A stretch of DNA of 64,000 nucleotides from Azospirillum sp. TSA2s (GCF_004923315.1 NZ_CP039645.1:618731-682730), one strand, 5' to 3'; positions 43,562 to 52,481 are shown, counted from the first letter of the stretch. Translations and numbers: made by a program. Notes: generated from the sequence alone by a model not told the origin.

Positions 43562-44386
43562 ATGGCACAGCCACAGTTGAAACTGGTGGGCGAGGCGGAA
43601 ACGCAGCGCCTGTCCGGCGAGCCGCTGATCCGCATCGACGGCGTGACCAAGACCTACCGCACCCGCGACGGCGAGGTGCCGTCGCTCCGCCCCATCACCT
43701 TCGACGTGCGGCCGGGCGAGTTCCTGGTGGTGGTGGGACCGTCGGGCTGCGGCAAGTCCACCCTGCTGAAGATGCTGGCCGGGCTGCTGCCGGTCACCAG
43801 CGGCAGCATCCGGATCGAAGGCGACACGGTGACGGAGCCGCATGACGACACCGGCATCGTCTTCCAGAGCCCGACCCTGCTGGCCTGGCGGTCGGTTCTG
43901 CGCAATATCATGCTGCCGGTGGAAATCCGCCGCCTGCCGCGCGAGCGCTATCTGGAACGCGCCCACAAGCTGGTCGAGATGACCGGGCTGAAGGGGTTCG
44001 AACACAAGTATCCGTGGCAGCTGTCGGGCGGCATGCAGCAGCGCGCCGCGCTGTGCCGGGCGCTGGTGCATGACCCGAAGATCCTGTTGATGGACGAGCC
44101 GTTCGGCGCGCTCGACGCCATGACGCGGGAGCGGATGAATGTCGAGCTGCAACGCATCCAGCATGAGACCGGCAAGACGGTGATCCTGATCACCCATTCC
44201 ATCCCCGAGGCGGTGTTCCTGGCCGACCGGGTGATGGTGATGTCGGAACGGCCCGGCACCATCGCCGCCACCTACGAGGTCCCGCTGGAGCGCCCGCGGA
44301 CGCTGGACGTCATGGGCGACCCGGTGTTCATCCAGCTGACCCAGACCATCCGCAAGCATTTCGCGGCGCAGGGGCATTTGGATTAG
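43562..44386 (+). CDS. ABC transporter ATP-binding protein (SsuB/TauB type)
   Basis: A 274-residue ATPase. Walker A GPSGCGKST near residue 60, signature LSGGMQQRAALCRAL near residue 155, Walker B ILLMDEPFGALDAM near residue 178, and switch His in LITHSI near residue 212. The MPAR start upstream is less likely than ATG 43562, which has GAGGAGA just upstream. It completes the importer with the permease and binding protein. Confidence 0.94.
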   Translation: MAQPQLKLVGEAETQRLSGEPLIRIDGVTKTYRTRDGEVPSLRPITFDVRPGEFLVVVGPSGCGKSTLLKMLAGLLPVTSGSIRIEGDTVTEPHDDTGIVFQSPTLLAWRSVLRNIMLPVEIRRLPRERYLERAHKLVEMTGLKGFEHKYPWQLSGGMQQRAALCRALVHDPKILLMDEPFGALDAMTRERMNVELQRIQHETGKTVILITHSIPEAVFLADRVMVMSERPGTIAATYEVPLERPRTLDVMGDPVFIQLTQTIRKHFAAQGHLD

Positions 44387-44407
44387 GGGCGCGATCAGGA
44401 CGCTCAG

Positions 44408-44533
44408 TTAGACCCCCACCCTAACCCTCCCCCGCTGGGCGGGGGAGGGAACTCCGCCGCCCAGCGACCAACTCCCTCCCCTGCCCAGCGGGGGAGGGAA
44501 GGGGCCCATGCGTCAGCATGGGAAAGGTGGGGG
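44408..44533. repeat. Intergenic repeat family B, before the enolase-superfamily gene
   Basis: The unit has CCTCCCCCGCTGGGCGGGGG and CCCAGCGGGGGAGGGAAGGG arms and the terminal GGTGGGGGCAAG. It lacks the two-hairpin module seen at 24861. It ends about 23 bases before the next start codon. Confidence 0.8.
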
Positions 44534-44555
44534 CAAGACTCGAAGGATCTTCATC

Positions 44556-45911
44556 ATGCCCGCCCCTCGTCTCCGCATCCGCGCCATCGAGCTGTACGAG
44601 CGGCCTGTCCGTTTCGTGAAGCCGTTCCGCTTCGGCGCGGTGACGGTGGAGGCGGCTCCGCAGGCCTTCGTCCGCGCCCTGGTCGATGTGGAAGGGCATG
44701 GCGAAGCCTGGGGCGCGACGGCAGAGATGATGATGCCGAAATGGTTCGACAAGCGCCCGGACCACAGCCCGGCCCAGACGGTGGACGGCTTGCGCCGCTC
44801 GCTGGTCGAAGCGCGGGAAGCTTATTTGGCGGACAGCCGGCTCGACACAGCCTTCGGCCATCACGCCGCCTTCACGCCGACGATGGAGCCGAAACTCGCT
44901 GCAGCCTTCGGGCCGGCGCAGATCGACAAGGCGGTGCTGGACGGGCTGCTGCGGGTGCTGGGGTTGAACGCGTTTCAGGGGCTGGGCGCCAATGTCGCCG
45001 GGCTGGATGCGCGGCTGACGCCGGACCTCGCAGGCTTCGATCTGGACGGGTTCCTCGGTGGACTCTCTCCGCTTGCAGAGGTGGAATTGCGCCACACCGT
45101 CGGGCTGCTCGACAAGCCGGAGGACTTGGCAAGGCACGCGCATCTGCGCTGGTTCAAGATCAAGCTGGGCGGCGACGTTGCCGCCGATGTCGAGCGGCTG
45201 GCGGAGCTGGCCGCCGTGCTGGAGCAGAGCGCCCCCGGCTATCGCGCCACGCTGGACGGCAACGAGCAGTATCGCGATGCACCTCATGTCGCGGAGCTGC
45301 TCGACCACATCGACGCCTCCCCTGCCCTGGGCGGCTTCCGCAGGGCGCTCGCCTATCTGGAGCAGCCGATCGCGCGGGAGGCGGCGCTTGCCCGGCCGCT
45401 GGGGGCGGTGGCGGAGCGGGTGCCGGTCATCATCGACGAGTCCGACGACGGGTACGACGCCTTCCCGCAGGCCCGCGTCCTGGGCTATCGCGGCGTGTCG
45501 TCGAAATCCTGCAAGGGCCTCTACAAGGCGATGCTCAACCGCGCCCGCTGCGCGGCGTGGGGGCCGCCGCACTTCATCTCCGCCGAGGATCTGACCTGCC
45601 AGGCCGGGTTGTCGGTGCAGCAGGACACGGCGCTGGTCGCCTTCCTCGGCATCCCGCATGCCGAACGCAACGGGCACCAGTATGGCGGGGGCTTCGGCAG
45701 CGAGGCTGAGGGGACGGCCTTCCTCGACGCCCATCCCGGTTTCTACGAACGCCACGCCGACGGGACGGTGCGGCTCGCCACCGGCAGCGGGCGGCTGGCG
45801 ACGGCGCCGCTGTCCGGCCCCGGCTTCGCTCATATCGCCGACCCCGACTGGTCCGGCCTGTCACCCCTTTCAAACCCGACATCAGCGCTTTCCGAAGGAG
45901 TCCACCCATGA
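44556..45911 (+). CDS. Enolase-superfamily enzyme (mandelate racemase / muconate lactonising-like)
   Basis: A 451-residue protein, longer than the usual 350 to 400. The barrel active-site residues are visible: Lys201 and Lys203 (FKIKLGG), Asp234 (LDGNEQY), Glu269 (YLEQPI), Asp294-Glu295 (IIDESDD) and a second-side Lys317 (SSKSCKG). A Lys on each side fits MLE-like rather than mandelate-racemase-like members. It would abstract the proton alpha to a carboxylate, giving a dehydration, epimerisation or cycloisomerisation. GAAGGA lies 8 bases before the ATG. Its stop overlaps the Gfo/Idh gene start by 4 bases. Confidence 0.85.
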   Translation: MPAPRLRIRAIELYERPVRFVKPFRFGAVTVEAAPQAFVRALVDVEGHGEAWGATAEMMMPKWFDKRPDHSPAQTVDGLRRSLVEAREAYLADSRLDTAFGHHAAFTPTMEPKLAAAFGPAQIDKAVLDGLLRVLGLNAFQGLGANVAGLDARLTPDLAGFDLDGFLGGLSPLAEVELRHTVGLLDKPEDLARHAHLRWFKIKLGGDVAADVERLAELAAVLEQSAPGYRATLDGNEQYRDAPHVAELLDHIDASPALGGFRRALAYLEQPIAREAALARPLGAVAERVPVIIDESDDGYDAFPQARVLGYRGVSSKSCKGLYKAMLNRARCAAWGPPHFISAEDLTCQAGLSVQQDTALVAFLGIPHAERNGHQYGGGFGSEAEGTAFLDAHPGFYERHADGTVRLATGSGRLATAPLSGPGFAHIADPDWSGLSPLSNPTSALSEGVHP

Positions 45912-47059
45912 GCACCAAGCGCCTTGGCCTCATCATGCACGGCGTCACCGGGCGGATGGGCATGAACCAGCACCTGATCCGCTCGATCCTGGCGATCCGC
46001 GCCCAGGGCGGCGTCACCCTGTCCGACGGCTCGCGCGTCATGCCCGATCCGATCCTTGTCGGCCGCAATGCCGAGAAGATGCAGGAGCTGGCGCGCCGCC
46101 ACGGCATCAAGCGCTGGAGCGACAATCTCGACGCGGCGCTGGACAATCCGGACGACGTGATCTTCTTCGACGCCGGCACCACCCAGATGCGCCCCACCCT
46201 GCTGGAAAAGGCGATCCGCGCCGGCAAGCATGTCTATTGCGAGAAGCCGATCGCCACCAACCTGGACGAGGCGCTGCGCGTCGTCCGGCTGGCTGAGGAG
46301 GCCGGGGTGAAGAACGGCACGGTGCAGGACAAGCTGTTCCTGCCGGGCCTGGAGAAGCTGCGCATGCTGCGCGACAGCGGCTTCTTCGGCCGCATGCTGT
46401 CGGTGCGCGGCGAGTTCGGTTATTGGGTGTTCGAGGGCGACTGGCAGCCGGCGCAGCGTCCGTCCTGGAACTACCGCGAGGAGGATGGCGGCGGCATCAT
46501 CCTCGACATGATCTGCCACTGGCGTTACGTGCTGGACAACCTGTTCGGCACGGTGAAGAGCATCTCCTGCCTGGGCGCCACCCACATCCCGGAACGCTGG
46601 GACGAAAAGGGCAAGCCCTACAAGGCGACCGCCGACGACGCCGCCTATGCGATGTTCGAGCTTGAGGGCGGGGTGATCGCCACCATCAACTCGTCCTGGT
46701 GCACGCGGGTCTATCGCGACGATCTGGTGACCTTCCAAGTGGACGGCACCAACGGCTCGGCGGTCGCAGGATTGACCGACTGCGTGATCCAGCCGCGCCA
46801 GGGCACGCCGCGCCCGGTGTGGAACCCCGACCAGAAGCAGACCATCGACTTCTACGACACCTGGCAGCCGGTGCCGGACAACGCCGTGTTCGACAACGGC
46901 TTCAAGGTGCAGTGGGAGTCCTTCATCCGCCATGTGGTGGAGAATGCGCCCTACAAGCACGGTCTGATCGAAGGCGCCAAGGGCGTCCAGCTGGTGGAAT
47001 GCGCGCTGCAGAGCTGGCGCGAACGCCGCTGGGTGGATGTGCCGGCGATCGGGGGGTGA
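45908..47059 (+). CDS. Gfo/Idh/MocA family NAD(P)-dependent oxidoreductase
   Basis: A 383-residue dehydrogenase. The N-terminal nucleotide fold begins RLGLIMHGVTGRMGMNQ, the catalytic-lysine motif EKPIATNLDEA is near residue 116, and the C-terminal beta sheet forms the substrate half. It would oxidise a sugar or sugar acid at a secondary alcohol, often giving a 3-keto compound. The 4-base overlap with the preceding gene argues for coupled translation. The DUF993 and TIM-barrel genes follow. Confidence 0.92.
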   Translation: MSTKRLGLIMHGVTGRMGMNQHLIRSILAIRAQGGVTLSDGSRVMPDPILVGRNAEKMQELARRHGIKRWSDNLDAALDNPDDVIFFDAGTTQMRPTLLEKAIRAGKHVYCEKPIATNLDEALRVVRLAEEAGVKNGTVQDKLFLPGLEKLRMLRDSGFFGRMLSVRGEFGYWVFEGDWQPAQRPSWNYREEDGGGIILDMICHWRYVLDNLFGTVKSISCLGATHIPERWDEKGKPYKATADDAAYAMFELEGGVIATINSSWCTRVYRDDLVTFQVDGTNGSAVAGLTDCVIQPRQGTPRPVWNPDQKQTIDFYDTWQPVPDNAVFDNGFKVQWESFIRHVVENAPYKHGLIEGAKGVQLVECALQSWRERRWVDVPAIGG

Positions 47060-47075
47060 GGCTGCGGCTTCGAAT

Positions 47076-47186
47076 GCCCCCACCTAACCTCCCCCGCTCT
47101 CGCGGGGGAGGGACTGCCGCCACTCTCCCGCCTGAACACCTGCCCCCTCCCCCGCGAGAGCGGGGGAGGGTTGGGGTGGGGGCAAG
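47076..47186. repeat. Intergenic repeat family B, before the DUF993 gene
   Basis: The unit opens CCCCCACCTAACCTCCCCCG, with inner arms CTCTCGCGGGGGAGGG and CCCCGCGAGAGCGGGGGAGG, and ends GGTTGGGGTGGGGGCAAG. It lies within the operon and stops 30 bases before the next start codon. Confidence 0.8.
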
Positions 47187-47215
47187 TGGCCACGACCTAC
47201 CCAGGAACCCATCCC

Positions 47216-48376
47216 ATGCCGACCATCCGCCTCCCCCGCCCCGACCGCAGCATCGAGAGCTACACGCTCGCCCCGCCGCGCGGCTTTCCCGCCCGCACCG
47301 ACGGGCCGCTGAGCCGCGTCGCCTTCGCCGCCGCCCATATGGTCGCCGACCCGCTGACCGAGGGCGATCCGTGGCTGGCGCCGGCCATCGATTGGGACCG
47401 GACCATCGCCTTCCGCGAGCATCTGTGGGACCTCGGCCTCGGCGTCGCCGAGGCGATGGACACGGCGCAGCGCGGCATGGGGCTGGACTGGCCGACCTCG
47501 CTGGAGCTGATCCGGCGGTCGCAGTCGGCGGCCAAGGCACGCGGCGGTGTCATCGCCTGCGGCGCCGGCACCGACCATCTGCCGCCGGAGAACGCCCGCG
47601 GCATCGACGACGTCATCCGCGCCTATGAGGAGCAGATCGAGGCCATCGAGGCGCTCGACGGCCGCATCATCCTGATGGCGTCGCGCGCGCTGGCCCGTGT
47701 CGCCAAGGGGCCGGAGGATTACGCCCGCGTCTATGGCCGCATCCTGTCGCAGGTGAAGCAGCCGGTGATCCTGCATTGGCTGGGCGATATGTTCGACCCG
47801 GCGCTGGCGGGATATTGGGGCAGCAGCGACATCGACACGGCGATGGACACCGCGCTGTCGATCATCGGCGACTTCGCGGCCAAGGTGGACGGCATCAAGA
47901 TCTCGCTGCTCGACAAGGACAAGGAGATCGTCATGCGGCGGCGCCTGCCGCAGGGCGTGCGCATGTATACGGGCGACGACTTCAATTATGCGGAGTTGAT
48001 CGCCGGCGACGGGCAGCATCATTCCGACGCGCTGCTGGGGATCTTCGACGCCATCGCGCCCGCCGCCGCCGCCGCGCTGGCCCATCTGGCCGACGGCGAC
48101 GAGGCGGCGTTCCACGACATCCTTGCCCCGACCGTGCCGCTGTCGCGCCACATCTTCAAGGCGCCGACCCGCTTCTACAAGACCGGCGTGGTGTTCATGG
48201 CCTATCTGAACGGCCATCAGGACCATTTCACCATGGTCGGCGGGCAGGAGAGCACGCGGTCCACCCTGCATCTGGCCGAGCTGTTCCGGCTGGCCGACAA
48301 GGCCGGGCTGCTGTCCGATCCGGACCGCGCGGCGCAGCGGATGGCGGCGGTTCTGGCAGTAAGAGGGATTTCGTGA
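47216..48376 (+). CDS. DUF993 family protein (dihydrodipicolinate-synthase-like TIM barrel)
   Basis: A 386-residue soluble protein that I match to the DUF993 family. Features include GVIACGAGTDHLPPENARGIDDV near residue 117, LMASRALARVAKGPEDYARVY near residue 158, ILHWLGDMFDPALAGYWGSSDIDTA near residue 184, and a lysine in KVDGIKISLLDKDKE near residue 223 that could form a Schiff base as in DHDPS-like aldolases. The reaction is not established for most of the family; an aldolase or lyase step on a keto-acid is plausible. The start at 47216 fits the family opening MPTIRLPRPDRSI. It precedes the TIM-barrel isomerase gene with a one-base overlap. Confidence 0.85.
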   Translation: MPTIRLPRPDRSIESYTLAPPRGFPARTDGPLSRVAFAAAHMVADPLTEGDPWLAPAIDWDRTIAFREHLWDLGLGVAEAMDTAQRGMGLDWPTSLELIRRSQSAAKARGGVIACGAGTDHLPPENARGIDDVIRAYEEQIEAIEALDGRIILMASRALARVAKGPEDYARVYGRILSQVKQPVILHWLGDMFDPALAGYWGSSDIDTAMDTALSIIGDFAAKVDGIKISLLDKDKEIVMRRRLPQGVRMYTGDDFNYAELIAGDGQHHSDALLGIFDAIAPAAAAALAHLADGDEAAFHDILAPTVPLSRHIFKAPTRFYKTGVVFMAYLNGHQDHFTMVGGQESTRSTLHLAELFRLADKAGLLSDPDRAAQRMAAVLAVRGIS

Positions 48377-49257
48377 TGCCCGATTTCAAGAAAAGAGACT
48401 TTTCCGGAGACCATCGCTGGCTGTCGATCAACACGGCCACCGTCCGCAAACAGGGCGATCTGGTGGAGATCCTCGACGCCTGCACCCGCCGCGGCATCCG
48501 CGCCGTCTCGCCCTGGCGCGATCAGGTCGCGGCGGTGGGGCTCGACGCCACGCTGCGGGCGGTGCGGGCGGGGGAACTGGCTCTGTCCGGCTATTGCCGC
48601 GGCGGCATGTTCCCGGCCGATCCGTCCAAGGCGGCGGAGGTGCGCGACGACAACCGCCGCGCGGTGGACGAGGCGGCAACGCTGGGCGCGGCCTGCCTCG
48701 TGCTGGTGGTCGGCGGGCTGCCGCAATATTCCCGGCCCGGTTCGGCGGTCAGCAAGGACATCGCGCTGGCCCGCGCGCAGGTGGAGGACGGCATCGCCGA
48801 GCTGCTGGACTATGCCCGCAAGGCGGGGATGCCGCTGGCGATCGAGCCGCTGCACCCGATGTATGCCGCCGACCGCGCCTGCGTGAACACGATGGCCCAT
48901 GCGCTGGACCTTTGCGACCGGCTGGATCCGGTTGGATCGGGGGCGCTGGGGGTGGCGGTGGACGTCTATCACGTCTGGTGGGACCCGGATCTGGAGGCGC
49001 AGATCCGCCGCGCCGGCAAGGAACGGCTGATGGCCTTCCATGTCTGCGACTGGCTGGTGCCGACCACCGACCTGCTGCTGGACCGCGGCATGATGGGCGA
49101 CGGCGTCATCGATATTCCGCGCATCCGCGGCTGGGTCGAGGAGTGCGGCTTCGCCGGCTATTCGGAGGTGGAGATCTTCTCGCAAAACACCTGGTGGGAG
49201 AAGCCGATGGGCGAGGTGCTGGACACCTGCATCGACCGCCACCGCAGCGTGGTTTGA
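48376..49257 (+). CDS. Sugar phosphate isomerase/epimerase-like TIM-barrel protein
   Basis: A 293-residue AP endonuclease 2-like barrel (xylose-isomerase-like). It has metal-ligand-type residues in AIEPLHPMYAADRACVN (Glu, near residue 157), VAVDVYHVWWDP (Asp and His, near 195), FHVCDWLVP (His, near 222) and a final Glu in YSEVEIFSQNTWW near residue 268. It would isomerise or epimerise a keto-sugar or sugar acid. The ATG at 48376 overlaps the preceding stop by one base (TGATG). Closely linked to the Gfo/Idh dehydrogenase, a combination typical of 3-keto-sugar metabolism. Confidence 0.88.
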   Translation: MPDFKKRDFSGDHRWLSINTATVRKQGDLVEILDACTRRGIRAVSPWRDQVAAVGLDATLRAVRAGELALSGYCRGGMFPADPSKAAEVRDDNRRAVDEAATLGAACLVLVVGGLPQYSRPGSAVSKDIALARAQVEDGIAELLDYARKAGMPLAIEPLHPMYAADRACVNTMAHALDLCDRLDPVGSGALGVAVDVYHVWWDPDLEAQIRRAGKERLMAFHVCDWLVPTTDLLLDRGMMGDGVIDIPRIRGWVEECGFAGYSEVEIFSQNTWWEKPMGEVLDTCIDRHRSVV

Positions 49258-49330
49258 AATTGCTGGCAGAGGCTTCTACCATGGGGGGAAGACCGCCCCC
49301 TACCCCGGACCGCAGGAGCCGGCTTCCCGC

Positions 49331-50023
49331 ATGGACAGCCTGACCGACGCACCCGACGCACCCGAACCGGTGCCGCCTTCTCCCAGCCAAAGCGCCGCGC
49401 CGGTCAAGGTGACCCGCGACCCGGAGGGCACGCGGGCGCGCATCATGGCCGCCGCGACGGAGGAGTTCGCGCGCTACGGGCTGGGCGGCGCCCGCGTCGA
49501 CCGCATCGCCGAGCAGGCCGGCACCAACAAGCGCATGCTCTATTACCATGTCGGCAACAAGGAGGAGCTGTATCTGGCGGTCCTTGAGGACGCCTATGCC
49601 CATATCCGCGAGACCGAACGCACGCTGAACCTGGACAAGCTGGCGCCACCCGAGGCCATCGCCCGGCTGATCGGCTTCACCTGGCAGTATTTCATCGACC
49701 ATCCCGAATTCATGGCCCTGCTGAACACCGAGAATTTGCACCGGGCCGAATTGCTGAAGACTTCCGGTCAGGTGCAGTCGATGCACTCCCCCTTCGTGCA
49801 GATGATCGCCGACGTGCTGGCGCGCGGGGTGGACCAGGGGGTGTTCCGGGCCGGGGTCGATCCGGTGCAGCTCTACATCTCCATCGCCGGGCTGTCCTAC
49901 TTCTACCTGTCCAACGTCCACACCCTGTCGGTGATCTTCGGCCGCGACCTGCTGGCCGATCCGGCGAAGGAGGAACGGCTGGCCCATATGGTGGAGCTGG
50001 TGCTGCAATCGCTGCGGCCCTGA
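49331..50023 (+). CDS. TetR-family regulator with RutR-like (TetR_C_3) ligand domain
   Basis: A 230-residue TetR protein. A disordered Pro-rich N-tail (about 1-30) precedes the DNA-binding domain (residues 34-80, RARIMAAATEEFARYGLGGA, then VDRIAEQAGTNKRMLYYHVG). The C-terminal segment FTWQYFIDHPEFMALLNTENLHRAELLKTS resembles the RutR/YcdC ligand domain. It is the last gene of the importer-catabolic operon and may bind the TTTTAACC/GGTTAAAA palindrome at 41445-41464, which overlaps the operon promoter. That would give negative feedback relieved by the imported substrate. Ligand unknown. Confidence 0.88.
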   Translation: MDSLTDAPDAPEPVPPSPSQSAAPVKVTRDPEGTRARIMAAATEEFARYGLGGARVDRIAEQAGTNKRMLYYHVGNKEELYLAVLEDAYAHIRETERTLNLDKLAPPEAIARLIGFTWQYFIDHPEFMALLNTENLHRAELLKTSGQVQSMHSPFVQMIADVLARGVDQGVFRAGVDPVQLYISIAGLSYFYLSNVHTLSVIFGRDLLADPAKEERLAHMVELVLQSLRP

Positions 50024-50099
50024 CCATTGTCCTTCCGGGAACCGGAAGCGCTGCGGCGAGTTGGAAACTGGCGGGGGGCGCGGAAGGAAGGAAGACCGA

Positions 50100-51908
50100 A
50101 TGGCTTCGCGGATCGAGGATTATGCCCTGCTCGGCGACTGCGAGACGGCGGCGCTGGTGTCGCGCGAGGGGTCCATCGACTGGCTGTGCTGGCCGCGCTT
50201 CGATTCCGATGCGTGCTTCGCGGCATTGCTGGGCACGCCGGAGCATGGCCGCTGGCTGATCGCCCCGGCCGACGCAGAGGCCCGGATCACGCGGCGCTAT
50301 CGCGGCGACACGCTGATCCTGGAGACCGATTTCGAGACGGCCGACGGGGCGGTGACCGTCATCGACTTCATGCCGCCACGGGACCAGGCATCGGACGTGG
50401 TGCGGATCGTCGTCGGGCGCCGGGGCCGCGTCGTCATGCGGACCGAACTGGTCATCCGCTTCGGCTATGGCTGCGCCGTGCCCTGGGTGACGCGGCTGGA
50501 GGACGGCACGCTGCGCGCCATCGCCGGGCCGGACATGCTGCATCTGCGCACGCCGGTCGAGCTGTGCGGTCGGAATCTGACCACCGTCGGCGACTTCACG
50601 GTGGAGGCCGGCGAGCGGGTGCCCTTCGTGCTGACCTACGCCCCCTCCTGCGATCCGATGCCCGACCCGGTGGATGCGGAACAGGCGCTTGGCGACACCG
50701 AACGGTTCTGGCAGGACTGGATCGGCCGATGCAAGTATGACGGCCCCTGGTCTGAAGCCGTGCGGCGCTCGCTGGTAACCTTGAAGGCGCTGACCTATTC
50801 GCCGACCGGCGGCATCGTCGCCGCCGCGACCGCCTCGCTGCCGGAACAGCTGGGCGGCATCCGCAACTGGGACTATCGCTTCTGCTGGCTGCGGGATTCG
50901 ACCTTCACGCTGCAGGCGCTGATGAATGCTGGCTATTATGACGAGGCGAACGCATGGCGCGGTTGGCTGCTGCGCGCCACCGCCGGCCGGCCGGAGCAGT
51001 TGCAGATCATGTATGGCCTTGCGGGCGAACGCCGGCTGATGGAGTGGGAGGCGGACTGGCTGCCCGGCTATGAGGGCGCCCGGCCGGTGCGCATCGGCAA
51101 TGCCGCATCGACGCAGCTTCAGCTCGATGTCTATGGCGAGCTGATGGATGCTCTGCATCAGGCGCGGCGCGGCGGGCTGGGCGCCAACGACACGGGCTGG
51201 CAGCTTCAGCGGTCGCTGCTGGCCCATCTGGAAACGGTTTGGGACCAGCCGGACGAGGGCATCTGGGAAACCCGTGGCGGGCGGCAGCGCTTCACCTTCT
51301 CCAAGGTGATGGCCTGGGTGGCGGTTGACCGTGCGATCAAGAGTGCCGAGCAGTTCGCCATGGACGGTCCGGTCGAGCGCTGGAAGGATCTGCGCCGGCG
51401 CATCCATCAGGATGTCTGCGCCAACGGCTATGACCGGGAAATGGGGAGTTTCGTCCAGTCCTATGGCAGCAAGCTGGTGGACGCGTCGCTGCTGCTTCTG
51501 CCGGTGGTGGGCTTCCTGCCGGCCCATGATCCGCGCATCGCCGGCACGGTGGCGGCGGTCGAGCGCCAGCTGTTGAAGGACGGCTTCGTCAAGCGGTACG
51601 ACACCGGCCGGGTCGAGGACGGGCTGCCCCCCGGCGAGGGCAGTTTCCTGGCCTGCAGCTTCTGGCTGGTCGATGCCTTCGTCCTGCAAGGCCGCCGCGA
51701 CGAGGCGACGGCGCTGTTCGAACGCCTGCTGGCCCTGCGCAACGACCTGGGCCTGCTGTCGGAGGAGTATGACGCGCAGGCCGGGCGGCTGGTCGGGAAT
51801 TTCCCGCAGGCCTTCTCCCACATCGCGCTGATCAACTCCGCCATCAACCTGAGCCGCAACGCCCAGGCGGCCAAGCAGCGCGCCAACGGGGAAGGCGGTG
51901 GTGCGTGA
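50100..51908 (+). CDS. Glycoside hydrolase family 15 protein (glucoamylase/trehalase-like)
   Basis: A 602-residue enzyme. The N-terminal beta-domain starts IEDYALLGDCETAALVSREGSIDWLCWPRFDSDACFAALLG, the GH15 opening. In the alpha/alpha-toroid domain the catalytic acid region NWDYRFCWLRDSTFT is near residue 257, and the catalytic base Glu is in LPPGEGSFLACSFWLVD near residue 512. It may hydrolyse trehalose or other alpha-glucosides. No signal peptide, so it acts in the cytoplasm. GGAAGGAAG lies about 6 bases before ATG 50100. It converges with the transducer-like gene. Confidence 0.9.
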   Translation: MASRIEDYALLGDCETAALVSREGSIDWLCWPRFDSDACFAALLGTPEHGRWLIAPADAEARITRRYRGDTLILETDFETADGAVTVIDFMPPRDQASDVVRIVVGRRGRVVMRTELVIRFGYGCAVPWVTRLEDGTLRAIAGPDMLHLRTPVELCGRNLTTVGDFTVEAGERVPFVLTYAPSCDPMPDPVDAEQALGDTERFWQDWIGRCKYDGPWSEAVRRSLVTLKALTYSPTGGIVAAATASLPEQLGGIRNWDYRFCWLRDSTFTLQALMNAGYYDEANAWRGWLLRATAGRPEQLQIMYGLAGERRLMEWEADWLPGYEGARPVRIGNAASTQLQLDVYGELMDALHQARRGGLGANDTGWQLQRSLLAHLETVWDQPDEGIWETRGGRQRFTFSKVMAWVAVDRAIKSAEQFAMDGPVERWKDLRRRIHQDVCANGYDREMGSFVQSYGSKLVDASLLLLPVVGFLPAHDPRIAGTVAAVERQLLKDGFVKRYDTGRVEDGLPPGEGSFLACSFWLVDAFVLQGRRDEATALFERLLALRNDLGLLSEEYDAQAGRLVGNFPQAFSHIALINSAINLSRNAQAAKQRANGEGGGA

Positions 51909-51947
51909 TCGGTCAGGGGTTGTGAGTTTTTGGAGGCGCAGGAAAGA

Positions 51948-52078
51948 TCCCCTCTCCCCCCCGGGGAGAGGGTTAGGGTGAGGGAGTCGCAGGGCAAGGA
52001 TTCTCGGGACAGCCACGCTGTGCATCCCCCTCACCCCGACCCTCTCCCCGGGGGGGAGAGGGGGAGAGGGGAGAGGGA
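51948..52078. repeat. Paired palindromic repeat between convergent GH15 and transducer-like genes
   Basis: A copy of the 33652 type: CCCCTCTCCCCCCCGGGGAG, then GTTAGGGTGAGGG, GGATTCTCGGGACAGCCACG, CATCCCCCTCACCCCGACC and CTCTCCCCGGGGGGGAGAGG, with two extra GGGAGAG repeats at the right end. Confidence 0.85.
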
Positions 52079-52083
52079 GATTT

Positions 52084-52461
52084 TCACCCGGCGAAGGCGA
52101 TGACGCTGAGCAGGGCGTTTTCCGCCTGCCGGCTGTCGAGGCGGGTGAGTTGCACCACCACCGGCCCATCGGCCTCGACGACGGTGGAAAAGGGCTGGCC
52201 GAGCGGGACCGGCTCGGGGTCGTCGAGCAGGTTCATGCGGACATGGTTGGTGCGGCGGGCGCCGACCTTCACCTTGTACGGCCCGGCCGGCTCGCGGTCG
52301 GTGAAGTAGAGGGTGATGCGCACCTCCACCTCGCGGTCGCCGGTGTTGAGGATCGACAGCCCTTCGTGGCTGGCCATCTCGGGTTCGGGGCCGTGGCTCC
52401 AGGACGGGATGTAGTTGTCGGCGATGGCCCAGCGGGTGTGACCGATCGGTGCCTTGGCCAT
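52084..52461 (-). CDS. Anabaena sensory rhodopsin transducer (ASRT)-like protein
   Basis: A 125-residue all-beta protein. The match to the ASRT family is strong: GHTRWAIADNYIPSWSHGPEPEMASHEGLSILNTGDREVEVRITLYFTDREPAGPYKVKVGARRT in outline, and the C-terminal VVVQLTRLDSRQAENALLSVIAFA. In Anabaena ASRT binds sensory rhodopsin and forms a tetramer; Aravind and co-workers proposed that the family is mostly a small-molecule (sugar) binding domain. There is no rhodopsin in this window. The gene is 20 bases downstream of the large FAD/Fe-S gene on the same strand. CAGGAG lies 6 bases before the ATG at 52461. Confidence 0.9.
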   Translation of the reverse strand: MAKAPIGHTRWAIADNYIPSWSHGPEPEMASHEGLSILNTGDREVEVRITLYFTDREPAGPYKVKVGARRTNHVRMNLLDDPEPVPLGQPFSTVVEADGPVVVQLTRLDSRQAENALLSVIAFAG

Positions 52462-52481
52462 GGGTGTCTCCTGAGTTTGGG

